Shown here: in pieces, positions 43,904-51,952 of the stretch | How the letters are laid out: the number at the start of each line of letters is the position of its first letter | Numbering within the stretch: the first letter of the stretch is position 1 | NCBI RefSeq assembly: GCF_048323675.1 | Contig: NZ_JBLWFK010000001.1 | Coordinates: 372,001-436,000, forward strand | Length of the DNA stretch: 64,000 nt | Source: Mangrovimicrobium sp048323675 | Lineage (GTDB): Bacteria > Pseudomonadota > Gammaproteobacteria > Pseudomonadales > Halieaceae | Direction: 5' to 3' | Made by a program: the position numbers and the translations under genes | The notes under the pieces: model-generated | Databases searched by the model: none | What the model saw: the letters and a program-made list of their open reading frames with translations, nothing else | Told to the model about the DNA's origin: nothing

Positions 43904-43997
43904 ACCTCTACGCTGCCAACCTGGCTTAACAGTGGTTGTCTGACAGTTGGTCTTACTCCTGACTGAGGTGCGGGGAAAGGCATATGGGTGAGCGGGG

Positions 43998-44055
43998 CGT
44001 CCGAGGCCATGGATGTCCGAGGCCGAGCCTGCACATGGATGTGCGCTTTTTGGCG
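43998..44055 (+). repeat. Palindromic element core without arms (copy 3)
   Basis: The 58-base stretch contains CCGAGGCCATGGATGTCCGA, GAGCCTGCACATGGATGTGC and GCTTTTTGGCG, almost the core of copies 1 and 2. The flanks on the two sides are not inverted copies of each other beyond a few bases. It lies about 95 bases from copy 4, in the opposite orientation. Confidence 0.75.
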
Positions 44056-44180
44056 GTCCCGAACCGGGGTGATCGAGTATCCCGTGCCGGCTCGGCAAGG
44101 CTCCCAACCGGACTCGCCAAGCCCGAATACCGCGCGGTAAGTCATAAACAGCCCACATCGCAGCCAGCCGCGACCTCCTG

Positions 44181-44186
44181 TATAAT
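44181..44186 (+). promoter_or_regulatory. Possible -10 box of lipA
   Basis: A perfect TATAAT lies 37 bases before the lipA ATG. No good -35 hexamer is found 16-18 bases upstream, so the promoter would be weak or activator-dependent. Confidence 0.45.
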
Positions 44187-44223
44187 CAACGGCCAGAAAT
44201 TTCACCTCCCAGGTCGATTACCC

Positions 44224-45213
44224 ATGTCCGAACCGGAGCTCATCCCCGTCCAGCAGGTCCCCAGCGGCAAGAAATTCGTCAACGACCGCGGCATCACCGC
44301 GATCAAGGACGGCATCAAGGCCAGCGCAGGCGCCGGAGCGGCCATGCGCAAGCCCGACTGGCTGCGGGTGCGGATCAAGGGCGGCGAGACCTTCGAGAAA
44401 GTCAGTGCGATCGTGCATGAGCACCGCCTCGCCACCGTCTGCGAGGAGGCCAAGTGCCCCAATATGAGCGAGTGCTGGAGTTCCGGCACCGCCACCATCA
44501 TGCTGATGGGCGACGTCTGTACCCGGGCCTGCCGCTTCTGTTCTGTGAATACCGGCAACCCGAAGGGCTGGCTGGACCCGGAGGAGGCCGAGAACACGGC
44601 CCGCTCCGTGGAGCTGATGGGCCTCAAGTACGTGGTGCTGACCTCCGTGAACCGGGATGACCTGGAGGACGGTGGCGCCGGGCACTACGCTGCCTGCGTA
44701 CGGCGGGTGAAAGAGGTCAACCCGGAAACCGCCGTGGAGGCGCTGACCCCGGACTTCCTCGGGGTGCTCGCAGATGTCGAGACCGTGGTCGATTCCGGTA
44801 TCGAGGTGTTTGCCCAGAACGTCGAGACCGTCAAACGCCTCACCCACCCGGTGCGCGACCCGCGCGCCAGTTACGAACAGACCCTTGCGGTGCTGGCGCA
44901 CGCCAAGCAGTACCGTCCAGCGGTGCTGACCAAGACCAGCCTGATGCTCGGCCTGGGCGAGACCGAGGAGGAGATCCTCCAGTGCATGGACGACCTGCGG
45001 GCTGCCAACGTGGATATCCTCACCTTCGGCCAGTACCTGCAGCCGACCAAAAACCACTACCCCATCGACCGCTACGTGACGCCGGAAGAGTTCGAGAAGT
45101 ACCGCCAGATCGGCCTCGACAAGGGCTTCCTGGAAGTGGTGTCCGGCGTCTTCGTGCGCTCCAGCTACCGTGCGGAAAAAGTGCTGGAGAAAAACAACGT
45201 CGGACTGGCCTGA
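44224..45213 (+). CDS. lipA: Lipoyl synthase LipA
   Basis: A 329-residue radical SAM enzyme that inserts two sulphur atoms into octanoyl groups on lipoyl domains. The auxiliary cluster uses C73-x4-C78-x5-C84 and the SAM cluster uses C99-x3-C103-x2-C106 (CTRACRFC). The C-terminal R-S-S-Y-R motif that ligates the auxiliary cluster is present. Length is normal. ATG 44224 is the standard start; the frame is open upstream into the repeat region but without family resemblance. lipB is not adjacent, whereas it often is in related genomes. Confidence 0.97.
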   Translation: MSEPELIPVQQVPSGKKFVNDRGITAIKDGIKASAGAGAAMRKPDWLRVRIKGGETFEKVSAIVHEHRLATVCEEAKCPNMSECWSSGTATIMLMGDVCTRACRFCSVNTGNPKGWLDPEEAENTARSVELMGLKYVVLTSVNRDDLEDGGAGHYAACVRRVKEVNPETAVEALTPDFLGVLADVETVVDSGIEVFAQNVETVKRLTHPVRDPRASYEQTLAVLAHAKQYRPAVLTKTSLMLGLGETEEEILQCMDDLRAANVDILTFGQYLQPTKNHYPIDRYVTPEEFEKYRQIGLDKGFLEVVSGVFVRSSYRAEKVLEKNNVGLA

Positions 45214-45274
45214 ACCGGTCATGTGGCACGCCTGTAAAACGCGTGTCACCTGCCGCAGGTAGATTACCGGGCCC

Positions 45275-46135
45275 ATGATCGCCGACATTACCCGCCAGCT
45301 CTTCGCCGACCCGCCCCGGGAAACGCTCTACCATTACACCTCGCTCTCCGGCCTGCTCGGCATTGTCGACAGCGGGGTGCTGCGCGCCTCGGACATCCGC
45401 TACATGAACGATTCGGCGGAACTGCGGCACACCCTGGATCTGCTGCAGAGCCATGTCTCCCGGCGCATTTTCGCCGGCACCGACAACCCGGCGCTGCTCA
45501 ACCAGTTACTGGAGTGGCTGTCCCACCGCATCGCCAGCGGACCAATGCTGTTCGGCGGGTCCTTTCGCGCCAACGGCAACCTGCTGAGCCAGTGGCGCGG
45601 TTACAGCGTGCACGGCAAGGGGGTGAGCCTGGGCTTTGCCCCGGATTTCATTTCCGCCTGTGCGCGGCGCCAGGGCTTCCAGGTAGGGCGCTGCCTGTAT
45701 GGCGAGCGCCAGCAGCTGATCCTGATCGAGCGGATCGTCGACGCCATCGAGGCGCTGGCGCTGGATACCCCGGTGGACGATCGCGACTGGTCGCCGGTGT
45801 TCGAGCGGGCGGAGGAGGACCTGCTGCGCATGGCCGCGATCCTCAAACACCCTTCCTTCGAGGAGGAGCAGGAGTGGCGGATCGTCTCGCCGGCCATCGG
45901 CTCCAGCGAGGACGCGCCGGTGCATTTTCGCGAAGGCCGCGCCCTGCTGGTGCCGTACTACGCCTTCGACCTCACTTCGCCGGGGCGGGGCCAGCTGCAG
46001 CTGGAACACGTCTACCTCGGTCCCACCGCCAATATCGAGCTGTCGATGAAGTCCCTCGACCTGTATTTGCAGACCCGTGGCGCCGCCCCCGCGCGGGGGA
46101 TCAGCTATTGCCAGATTCCCTATCGCCAGCGTTGA
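45275..46135 (+). CDS. DUF2971 protein
   Basis: A 286-residue soluble protein with the family blocks L-Y-H-Y-T-S (residues 18-23), L-R-A-S-D-I-R-Y-M-N-D-S-A-E (about 37-50), L-S-Q-W-R-G-Y (about 104) and E-Q-E-W-R-I-V (about 200). The H-Y-T start, a central aromatic/Arg strand and a late Glu recall ADP-ribosyltransferase-like folds, but activity is not established. DUF2971 genes often turn up in variable and defence-related regions. Here it sits between lipA and a PLP enzyme with no other defence gene visible. Confidence 0.85.
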   Translation: MIADITRQLFADPPRETLYHYTSLSGLLGIVDSGVLRASDIRYMNDSAELRHTLDLLQSHVSRRIFAGTDNPALLNQLLEWLSHRIASGPMLFGGSFRANGNLLSQWRGYSVHGKGVSLGFAPDFISACARRQGFQVGRCLYGERQQLILIERIVDAIEALALDTPVDDRDWSPVFERAEEDLLRMAAILKHPSFEEEQEWRIVSPAIGSSEDAPVHFREGRALLVPYYAFDLTSPGRGQLQLEHVYLGPTANIELSMKSLDLYLQTRGAAPARGISYCQIPYRQR

Positions 46136-46238
46136 AACGGGGGCCCGAACCGATTGCGGCGCGCTCGCCCGCGCTTCGCGCTTACCACTGGCAAGCGCTG
46201 CACGGCGAGACGATGTTTTCCCTGCCTGAGACCGACGC

Positions 46239-47138
46239 ATGATCCAGTCCCTCGCAGGCAGGCAACTGGATGGATTGCCCCTGGACAACATCAGCGTACT
46301 GCGCCTCGACCAGCTCGGCGGTGCCGCGCCCGGCAACAAGTCCTTCAAATTGCGCCTTCACCTGCGCCGGGCGCAGGCCCGGGGCGTCACCCGTATCCTG
46401 AGTTTCGGCGGCGGCTGGTCCAACCACCTGCATGCGCTGGCGGCGGTGGGCAGCGAGCTGGGGCTGCAGACCATCGGCGTGGTGCGCGGTGGCGATACCG
46501 ACACCGCGATGCTCGAGGATGTCCGGCGCTGGGGAATGCAGCTGGTTCCCGTCAGCCGCGAGGACTACCGGCGCCGCGACCAGGCCGACTACCAGCGGCA
46601 ACTGGCTGCCCGGTTCGGGCCCTGCCTGGTTATCCCGGAAGGGGGCGCCGGCAGCGCGGGCCTGCTCGGCAGCCGCGCTATCGCGGACCTTGCCCGGGTT
46701 CCCTGGCAGTGGTCGCGGGTGGTGGTGGCGGTGGGTTCAGGCACCACCCTCGCCGGCCTGGCTGCCGGCCTGGAGAACGCACGGGAACTGGTCGGTATTT
46801 CCGCCCTGAAAGGCGCCAGCGACCTGGAGTCGCGGGTTACGGCGATGTTGGCCGGCGCGGGCCAGCAGGCCCGGCTGCCCTGGCATATCGACCACGACTG
46901 GCACTGCGGCGGCTTCGCCAGGGCCGATGAGCGCCTGCGGCAGTTCATTCCGGCGTTTGCAGCGGCCACCGGCATCCCGCTGGAGCCGGTCTATACCGGC
47001 AAGCTGTTCCTGGCCCTTTACCACAAACTGGCGAGTGGCGAATGGCGGGCCGACGAGCCGCTGCTGGCGATCCATAGCGGTGGCCTGCAGGGGCGTCGCG
47101 GCTATGCCTGGCTGACCACCACGGACGTGGCGGACTGA
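46239..47138 (+). CDS. PLP-dependent ACC deaminase/D-cysteine desulphydrase family protein
   Basis: A 299-residue fold-type II PLP enzyme. G-N-K-S-F-K-L near residue 32 holds the probable PLP lysine K37, followed by S-F-G-G-G-W-S-N-H (about 55-63) and the phosphate loop V-G-S-G-T-T-L-A-G-L (about 167). C-terminal S-G-G-L-Q-G matches the family end. Substrates in this group include 1-aminocyclopropane-1-carboxylate and D-cysteine; sequence alone does not decide. It starts 103 bases after the DUF2971 gene. Confidence 0.85.
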   Translation: MIQSLAGRQLDGLPLDNISVLRLDQLGGAAPGNKSFKLRLHLRRAQARGVTRILSFGGGWSNHLHALAAVGSELGLQTIGVVRGGDTDTAMLEDVRRWGMQLVPVSREDYRRRDQADYQRQLAARFGPCLVIPEGGAGSAGLLGSRAIADLARVPWQWSRVVVAVGSGTTLAGLAAGLENARELVGISALKGASDLESRVTAMLAGAGQQARLPWHIDHDWHCGGFARADERLRQFIPAFAAATGIPLEPVYTGKLFLALYHKLASGEWRADEPLLAIHSGGLQGRRGYAWLTTTDVAD

Positions 47139-47142
47139 GCGG

Positions 47143-48096
47143 TCAGGGCTGCAACTGCGGCCAGTTGTCGGGCACCACGAAGGTCCGTTGTGCCTCTCTC
47201 CCGTCCGTCTCGAGGCGGGCAATCTGCAGCGGTCGCATGTAGGTCGCCATGGCGGATTGCACCGCACTGTCCAGCTCCCGGGCGGCAACGCAGCGGGCGT
47301 CGCGCGCCATCACCGGTGCCAGCCACTGCTGCCGGTCGAGGAGTGCGTAGTGCATATCCGCGGGCAATGTCCCGGGCAGTTCGCGCAGGTACAGCCAGTC
47401 GTCCGGCAGCGGACTTTCGCCGGTAGCACCCGCCGCTCCCGGCGCCGGGCCCGGTTCGCCGCGGTGGCGGTAAAGGCGGCCTTTCAGGGCGATTTCCCGC
47501 TCCACGTGATGCACGCCCAGTCCGGCCAGTACTGCCCGGCCGGCGTCGGTGTCGGCCAGGTGTAACTGGTGGTCGCGCATGCGCCCGATCTTGCGGTCGA
47601 GGCGATCGCGGCTGTTGGGGCCGAGCCAGTTGCGCCAGTCATTGTTCGCGCCGGCGCGCCGCAAATAGAATTTTACCGCCAGTTCCAGGTGCGCGTGGCA
47701 CTGGCGGCGGCGACAGAAATAAATGACATCGAACTCCCCGAGGGTCAGCCCGCCAGACCGCACCGGCAGGTTGTGGGCGACCAGCTCCACCGCCGGGTCG
47801 CACTGCAGGAAGAAATGCCAGAGGCGTTCGAAATACAGCCCGATGCGTCCCTTGCGGCTGTCCTCCAGCCAGTCGAGCAGGGGCTGCGGATCGGCGTCCA
47901 GCGCTGCCAGCCAGTGCCTGCGGGGGGTGTCCAGCGGGAAATCGCAGTAGTGCAGGCCCGGCTCGCCGTCGACACTGCGGCTATCCAGCAGCTGCGGGGA
48001 AAAGCAGGCCCAGGCGAGGTCGCGCACCGCGGGTGTGGCGAGCTGCTCGAGAAACTCCTGGCAGGGGTGGAATTGGATGTCTGCTGCTCCTCGCAT
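47143..48096 (-). CDS. DUF1853 protein
   Basis: A 317-residue soluble protein with DUF1853 marks: the R-D-L-A-W-A-C-F-S-P segment near residue 25, G-x-Y-F-E-R-L-W-x-F-F-L (about 95-105), G-E-F-D-V-I-Y (about 120) and H-L-E-L-A-V-K-F-Y (about 138-146). The last two resemble the acidic/lysine strands of PD-(D/E)xK-like nucleases (E-F-D, E-L-A-V-K), but that is inference. ATG 48096 has AGGAA upstream; GTG 48123 is the longest alternative. It converges with the PLP enzyme gene, leaving 4 bases between stops. Confidence 0.8.
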   Translation of the reverse strand: MRGAADIQFHPCQEFLEQLATPAVRDLAWACFSPQLLDSRSVDGEPGLHYCDFPLDTPRRHWLAALDADPQPLLDWLEDSRKGRIGLYFERLWHFFLQCDPAVELVAHNLPVRSGGLTLGEFDVIYFCRRRQCHAHLELAVKFYLRRAGANNDWRNWLGPNSRDRLDRKIGRMRDHQLHLADTDAGRAVLAGLGVHHVEREIALKGRLYRHRGEPGPAPGAAGATGESPLPDDWLYLRELPGTLPADMHYALLDRQQWLAPVMARDARCVAARELDSAVQSAMATYMRPLQIARLETDGREAQRTFVVPDNWPQLQP

Positions 48097-48267
48097 CGCC
48101 GCGTGTTTCCTGCAATTTAGCACTGGGTGTCGGCGGATAGCAGCTGATGCCCGGCCGCCGCACGTGGCGCAGGCTGTCGGCGCGCAACTTTTTTACCGTT
48201 ACCCGCGCACTGGCTGGCTGATCCGCGCTAGGATTGGGCGCAATAAGCATAATCAGGAGAGTAGCCG

Positions 48268-49218
48268 ATGCATATGCAGGGCTGGCAGTTTAACGGCCTC
48301 GAACAACCCCTGGAACTGGTCGAGCGCGAGGTCGCTGCACCCCGGGCAGGCGAGGTGCTGGTTGCGGTGCGTGGATCGGGCCTGTGCCACAGCGACGTCG
48401 GCCGCATGGATGGCACCCTGACGCCATTCATGCCGAAGCCGCCGCCCATTATCCTGGGGCATGAAATTGCCGGTCTGGTGCTCGCGGTGGGAGAGGGCGT
48501 GAGCGCCTTTGCTGCAGGCGACCGGGTCGTGGCCTCCGGCACCCAGGCTTACTGTCCGGGGCGCAACTCGGACGGCGGCTACGCGACCCACTGCCTGCTG
48601 CCCGCCAGTTGCCTGCTGCCGCTGCCGGATGCGGTCAGCTTCGTCCAGGGCGCGGCGGCGACCGATGCGGGACAGACCTCGCACCACGCCGTGGTGACGG
48701 TGGGCAAGGTACAGCCCGCTGAGCGCGTCGGCATCGTCGGGCTCGGTGGGCTCGGCATGACCGGAGCGCGCATCGCCGTGCTGCACGGCGCCACGGTGTA
48801 TGCCGCGGAGCCGCGTCGGGAGGCCTGGCCGGCAGCGCGGGAACAGGGGGTGACCGAGGTGGTCGCCGATGTCGAGGCACTGGCGGAATACGCCCTCGAC
48901 ATGATCGTCGACTTCGCCGGTTTTGGCACCACGACGGCGGGCGCGATCCGCGTCGTGCGGCCGGGGGGGCGGGTTGTGCTGGTAGGGCTGGGCAGCACGG
49001 AAGCCCTGATTCCCACCATGCCGCTGATTGCCAAGTCGGTCGCCCTGCTCGGTTCCGGCGGGGGTATGCCGGCGGATACGCGGGCGGTGCTCGACTTCAT
49101 GGCGGCCGGCGAGCTGACCATCCAGGCCTCCACCATCGGTTTTGGCGAGATTCCCGAGGGCCTCGAGCGCCTGGCGCGCGGCGGGGTGGTCGGCCGCATC
49201 GTCGCGAGTATCGAATAG
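48268..49218 (+). CDS. Zinc-dependent alcohol dehydrogenase family protein
   Basis: A 316-residue medium-chain dehydrogenase/reductase. Catalytic zinc ligands C40 (GLCHSD) and H65-E66 (GHE) are present. NAD(P) binding is at G-L-G-G-L-G (about 157-162). The four-cysteine structural-zinc loop of typical alcohol dehydrogenases is absent: the segment around residues 95-100 has only C-P-G-R-N, and the protein is shorter than usual. It oxidises an alcohol or reduces an aldehyde of unknown identity. It is a single gene. Confidence 0.87.
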   Translation: MHMQGWQFNGLEQPLELVEREVAAPRAGEVLVAVRGSGLCHSDVGRMDGTLTPFMPKPPPIILGHEIAGLVLAVGEGVSAFAAGDRVVASGTQAYCPGRNSDGGYATHCLLPASCLLPLPDAVSFVQGAAATDAGQTSHHAVVTVGKVQPAERVGIVGLGGLGMTGARIAVLHGATVYAAEPRREAWPAAREQGVTEVVADVEALAEYALDMIVDFAGFGTTTAGAIRVVRPGGRVVLVGLGSTEALIPTMPLIAKSVALLGSGGGMPADTRAVLDFMAAGELTIQASTIGFGEIPEGLERLARGGVVGRIVASIE

Positions 49219-49356
49219 TCCGTGCCGGGGAGCCCCGATTGCGTCCAGCGCGGACGCAGCGGCGCGATAATCCGCCGCAAGCGCAAAACCCGGGTATTTC
49301 CGGCAGGGCGCGGCGCGTGTTTATAATGTTGTTCGTACACTAGCGGGGCGTGGGGA

Positions 49357-50241
49357 ATGCCGGGTTCCTTCAAGAAAATCGGCCTGGTTGGCCGCAGCCA
49401 GCAGGACGGCCTGGACAGCGTCCTGCAGGACCTGCTCAGGCTGCTTTCCGATCGCGGTCACCAGGTCATCCTCGAGGACCGCCTGGCCGAGCTGGTGCCG
49501 GGCTTTGAGGTCAAGCTGGGCAGCCGGGATGAAATCGGCAACGAATCGGACCTGGTAATCGTCGCCGGCGGCGACGGCAGCCTGCTGAGCGCCGCGCGCA
49601 CCCTGGCCAGGTACGACACGCCGGTGCTGGGCGTCAACCGGGGGCGGCTGGGATTTCTCACCGATATCAGCCCCGACCAGATTCACGAGCAGGTGTCCGC
49701 GGTGCTCGACGGCCGTTTTACCCTGGAAAACCGCTTCCTGCTGGATGTCCACGTGGTGCGCAAGGGCGAACAGATCGCTCGCGGCGAGGCGCTCAACGAT
49801 GTGGTGGTGAATTCCGGTACCTCGGCGCAGATGATCGAGTACGAGCTCTCCATCGACGATACTTTCGTCTACCGCCAGCGCGCCGACGGGCTGATCGTCT
49901 CGACGCCCACCGGTTCCACCGCCTATTCGCTGTCCGGCGGCGGACCGATCATGCACCCGGCGCTGAATGCCGTGGTGCTGGTGCCGATGTTCCCCCACGC
50001 GCTGAGCAGCCGCCCGATCGTCGTCGACGGTGATTCCGAGATCCGGGTGGACATACTGGAGCGCAACCGCATACATCCCCCGGTCACCTGTGACGGCCAG
50101 GTCAACATGACCGCCCGTCCCGGGGATAGCGTGGTGATCTGCAAGCATCCCCACCGCCTGACCCTGCTGCACCCGCTGGGCCACAGTTTTTACGCCAGTT
50201 GCCGCGACAAGCTGCGCTGGAGCAACGCCCTGGTCGATTGA
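49357..50241 (+). CDS. nadK: NAD kinase
   Basis: A 294-residue enzyme that phosphorylates NAD to NADP. The G-G-D-G-S motif with catalytic D73 (residues 71-75), V-N-x-G-x-L-G-F-L-T (about 90-98), the conserved N-D-V-V-V-N, and S-T-P-T-G-S-T-A-Y match the family exactly. A TATAAT at 49322-49327 lies in the leader. The stop overlaps the rhomboid start as TGATG, so the two are coupled. Confidence 0.97.
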   Translation: MPGSFKKIGLVGRSQQDGLDSVLQDLLRLLSDRGHQVILEDRLAELVPGFEVKLGSRDEIGNESDLVIVAGGDGSLLSAARTLARYDTPVLGVNRGRLGFLTDISPDQIHEQVSAVLDGRFTLENRFLLDVHVVRKGEQIARGEALNDVVVNSGTSAQMIEYELSIDDTFVYRQRADGLIVSTPTGSTAYSLSGGGPIMHPALNAVVLVPMFPHALSSRPIVVDGDSEIRVDILERNRIHPPVTCDGQVNMTARPGDSVVICKHPHRLTLLHPLGHSFYASCRDKLRWSNALVD

Positions 50242-51089
50242 TGCCGAACACCTACACCGTACTCAGCACCTCCCTGGAAGAGGACCTGCTGCCGCTCACC
50301 CTGCTGTTGCGTTCGAAGGGCCTGCCGCACCAGATTTTTGAAGAGGGCGGGCAGCAGGTGCTGGCGGTTTTCGAGGAGTCGCATGTCCAGCCGGTGCGGG
50401 ACCTCTACCGCGCCTGGCGGGCTGGCGAGGTGCGCATCGAGGTGCAGCCGGGAGAGCAACCCGCCGCCCTGCGCAGCCGCTTGCAGTGGCGCCAGTCGCC
50501 GGTATCCGTCGCCGTGGCGCTGCTCTGTATCGCCGTGTTCCTGCTGATGTCTTTCGGCAGCCGCCCCTGGCTATCCCTGCTCGGTTTCCTGCCGGTGCAG
50601 TTCGTCCACGGGCAGCCGGTGTTCAGCGCCATGGGCGCGGAGTACTGGCGGCTGGTCACGCCGGTGTTCCTGCACTTCGGCTGGCTGCACATCGCCTTCA
50701 ACCTGCTGTGGTTCTGGGAATTCGGGGCGCGTCTCGAGCGCGTGCTGGGCAAGCTGAACTACCTCGGCATCCTGCTGGTCATCGCCGCGGTGAGTAACTT
50801 CAGCCAGTTCCTGGCCAGTGGCCCGTCGCTGTTCGGGGGGCTGTCCGGGGTCGTCTACGGCCTGCTCGGCTTCTGCGCGGTAGCCCCGCGCATCCAGCCG
50901 GCCTGGCAGGTGGCGCCGCCGACACCGGTGCTGCTGTTCATGATTGGCTGGCTGGTGGTGTGCATGTCCGGCCTCGTGGAAGCCGCGGGTTTTGGCGCCA
51001 TCGCCAACGCTGCCCACCTCGGCGGCCTGCTGGCGGGCGCGGCGCTGGGCGGCCTGTTCGCGGCGCTTTCGCGCTCCCTGCGGGCCTGA
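50241..51089 (+). CDS. glpG: Rhomboid-family intramembrane serine protease (GlpG-like)
   Basis: A 282-residue protein. Residues 1-60 resemble the cytoplasmic N-terminal domain of GlpG; about six membrane helices follow. Catalytic S202 lies in G-L-S-G-V-V-Y and H259 in N-A-A-H-L-G-G; H150 and N154 in W-L-H-I-A-F-N stabilise the oxyanion. It cleaves membrane protein helices inside the bilayer. Its ATG shares a base with the nadK stop. Confidence 0.93.
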   Translation: MPNTYTVLSTSLEEDLLPLTLLLRSKGLPHQIFEEGGQQVLAVFEESHVQPVRDLYRAWRAGEVRIEVQPGEQPAALRSRLQWRQSPVSVAVALLCIAVFLLMSFGSRPWLSLLGFLPVQFVHGQPVFSAMGAEYWRLVTPVFLHFGWLHIAFNLLWFWEFGARLERVLGKLNYLGILLVIAAVSNFSQFLASGPSLFGGLSGVVYGLLGFCAVAPRIQPAWQVAPPTPVLLFMIGWLVVCMSGLVEAAGFGAIANAAHLGGLLAGAALGGLFAALSRSLRA

Positions 51090-51186
51090 CCGACCCGCTC
51101 CCCCGCAGGTGCTTCTGCGCGCTTATGGCGTCGCACAGCCGCTGGCACTATACTCCGTGAACCACAATAACAGGAGGGCTGCCATC

Positions 51187-51597
51187 GTGAATTACGACGC
51201 CACGCAGCACAGCCTGCAATGTCCCAAATGCGGTCACGGCATGCTGGAAGTCATCTACAGCGAAGTCGTTATCGACCGCTGTACCCACTGCCAGGGTCTC
51301 TGGTTCGACGCCAACGAGGCCCTGCAGCTCAAGTCCATCCCCGGCAGCCACCTGCTGGATGTCGGTGACGCGGAAATCGGCGTGCACTACGATGCCCGCG
51401 CCGATATCGGTTGCCCCCGTTGCGGCAAGCCCATGGAGGCCACCTCGGACGCGAAGCAGAAGCACATCTGGTATGAGCTGTGTATCGAGCACGGCATGTT
51501 CATGGATGCCGGCGAGTTCCGCGATTATCGCGAGGAAACCCTGCTCGACTGGTTCCGCGGCGTGATCAAGGGCGATCGCTCCACCGTCTGTCCCTGA
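51187..51597 (+). CDS. Zinc-ribbon (zf-TFIIB type) protein
   Basis: A 136-residue protein with two zinc knuckles: C-P-K-C (residues 12-15) with C-T-H-C (about 32-35), and C-P-R-C (about 76-79) with C-I-E-H (about 97-100). The W-F-D-A-N-E between them is the zf-TFIIB signature. GTG 51187 is chosen because AGGAGGG (51172-51178) lies 8 bases before it. Function unknown, perhaps nucleic-acid or protein binding. Confidence 0.82.
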   Translation: MNYDATQHSLQCPKCGHGMLEVIYSEVVIDRCTHCQGLWFDANEALQLKSIPGSHLLDVGDAEIGVHYDARADIGCPRCGKPMEATSDAKQKHIWYELCIEHGMFMDAGEFRDYREETLLDWFRGVIKGDRSTVCP

Positions 51598-51616
51598 CCC
51601 GGTCCGGGCCCGCCTG

Positions 51617-51628
51617 CCCCTTAAGGGG
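51617..51628. repeat. Perfect 12-base palindrome upstream of the DUF1315 gene
   Basis: CCCCTTAAGGGG lies 20 bases after the zinc-ribbon gene and 26 bases before a TATAAT at 51654-51659. It may be an operator or part of a weak terminator; there is no T run after it. Confidence 0.4.
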
Positions 51629-51691
51629 TCTAAAATAGTCTGGCGCGAAGGCGTATAATCCCCGGCTTTTACCTGCCCCGCGAAAAAGCCT

Positions 51692-51943
51692 ATGGATTAC
51701 CGCCAGATGATCGCGTCCATGACGCCCGAAATTTATCGCAGCCTGCGCCGCGCCATCGAGATCGGCAAGTGGCCTGACGGCAATCCGGTCAGCCCTGAAC
51801 AGCGCGAACACGCCATGCGCGCGGTTATCGCCTGGGGGCAGGAAAACCTGCCGGTGGAGGAGCGGGTCGGCTATATCGACCGCGGCCACAAGGCCGGCGA
51901 GGTCTGCGACGATCCGCAGGAAACGCCGCTGAGCTGGAAATAG
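51692..51943 (+). CDS. DUF1315 family protein (YeaC-like)
   Basis: An 83-residue acidic protein of the YeaC family: M-D-Y-x-x-M-I-x-x-M-T-P-E-I-Y-x-x-L-R-R-A-I-E-x-G-K-W-P-D-G at the start and the E-Q-R-E-x-x-x-x-A-V-I-A-W-x-x-x-x-L-P block. Function unknown. It lies 10 bases before the DUF2797 gene and probably forms an operon with it and pepN. Confidence 0.9.
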   Translation: MDYRQMIASMTPEIYRSLRRAIEIGKWPDGNPVSPEQREHAMRAVIAWGQENLPVEERVGYIDRGHKAGEVCDDPQETPLSWK

Positions 51944-51952
51944 GGGCGCAGC

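Larger units (their letters stand above)
43686..44223. other. Divergent intergenic region with palindromic elements, upstream of lipA and the ABC exporter
   Basis: About 538 bases. It contains palindromic element copy 4 (43771-43903, minus), a core-only relative (43998-44055, plus) and a -10-like TATAAT at 44181-44186 in front of lipA. No gene is supported. Confidence 0.7.

Noticed and set aside
40752..43943. Plus-strand open frame of 1063 codons opposite the sensor kinase and ABC exporter
   Set aside because: Antisense shadow of two well-supported genes. The composition is unlike a folded protein and no ribosome site fits.
43051..44205. Minus-strand open frame of 384 codons across the start of the ABC exporter
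   Set aside because: It overlaps the exporter in another frame and runs through the repeat elements; the translation has no domain.
43984..44223. Upstream extension of lipA by 80 codons
   Set aside because: The extension reads through the repeat core and the probable promoter; LipA proteins begin near the ATG at 44224.
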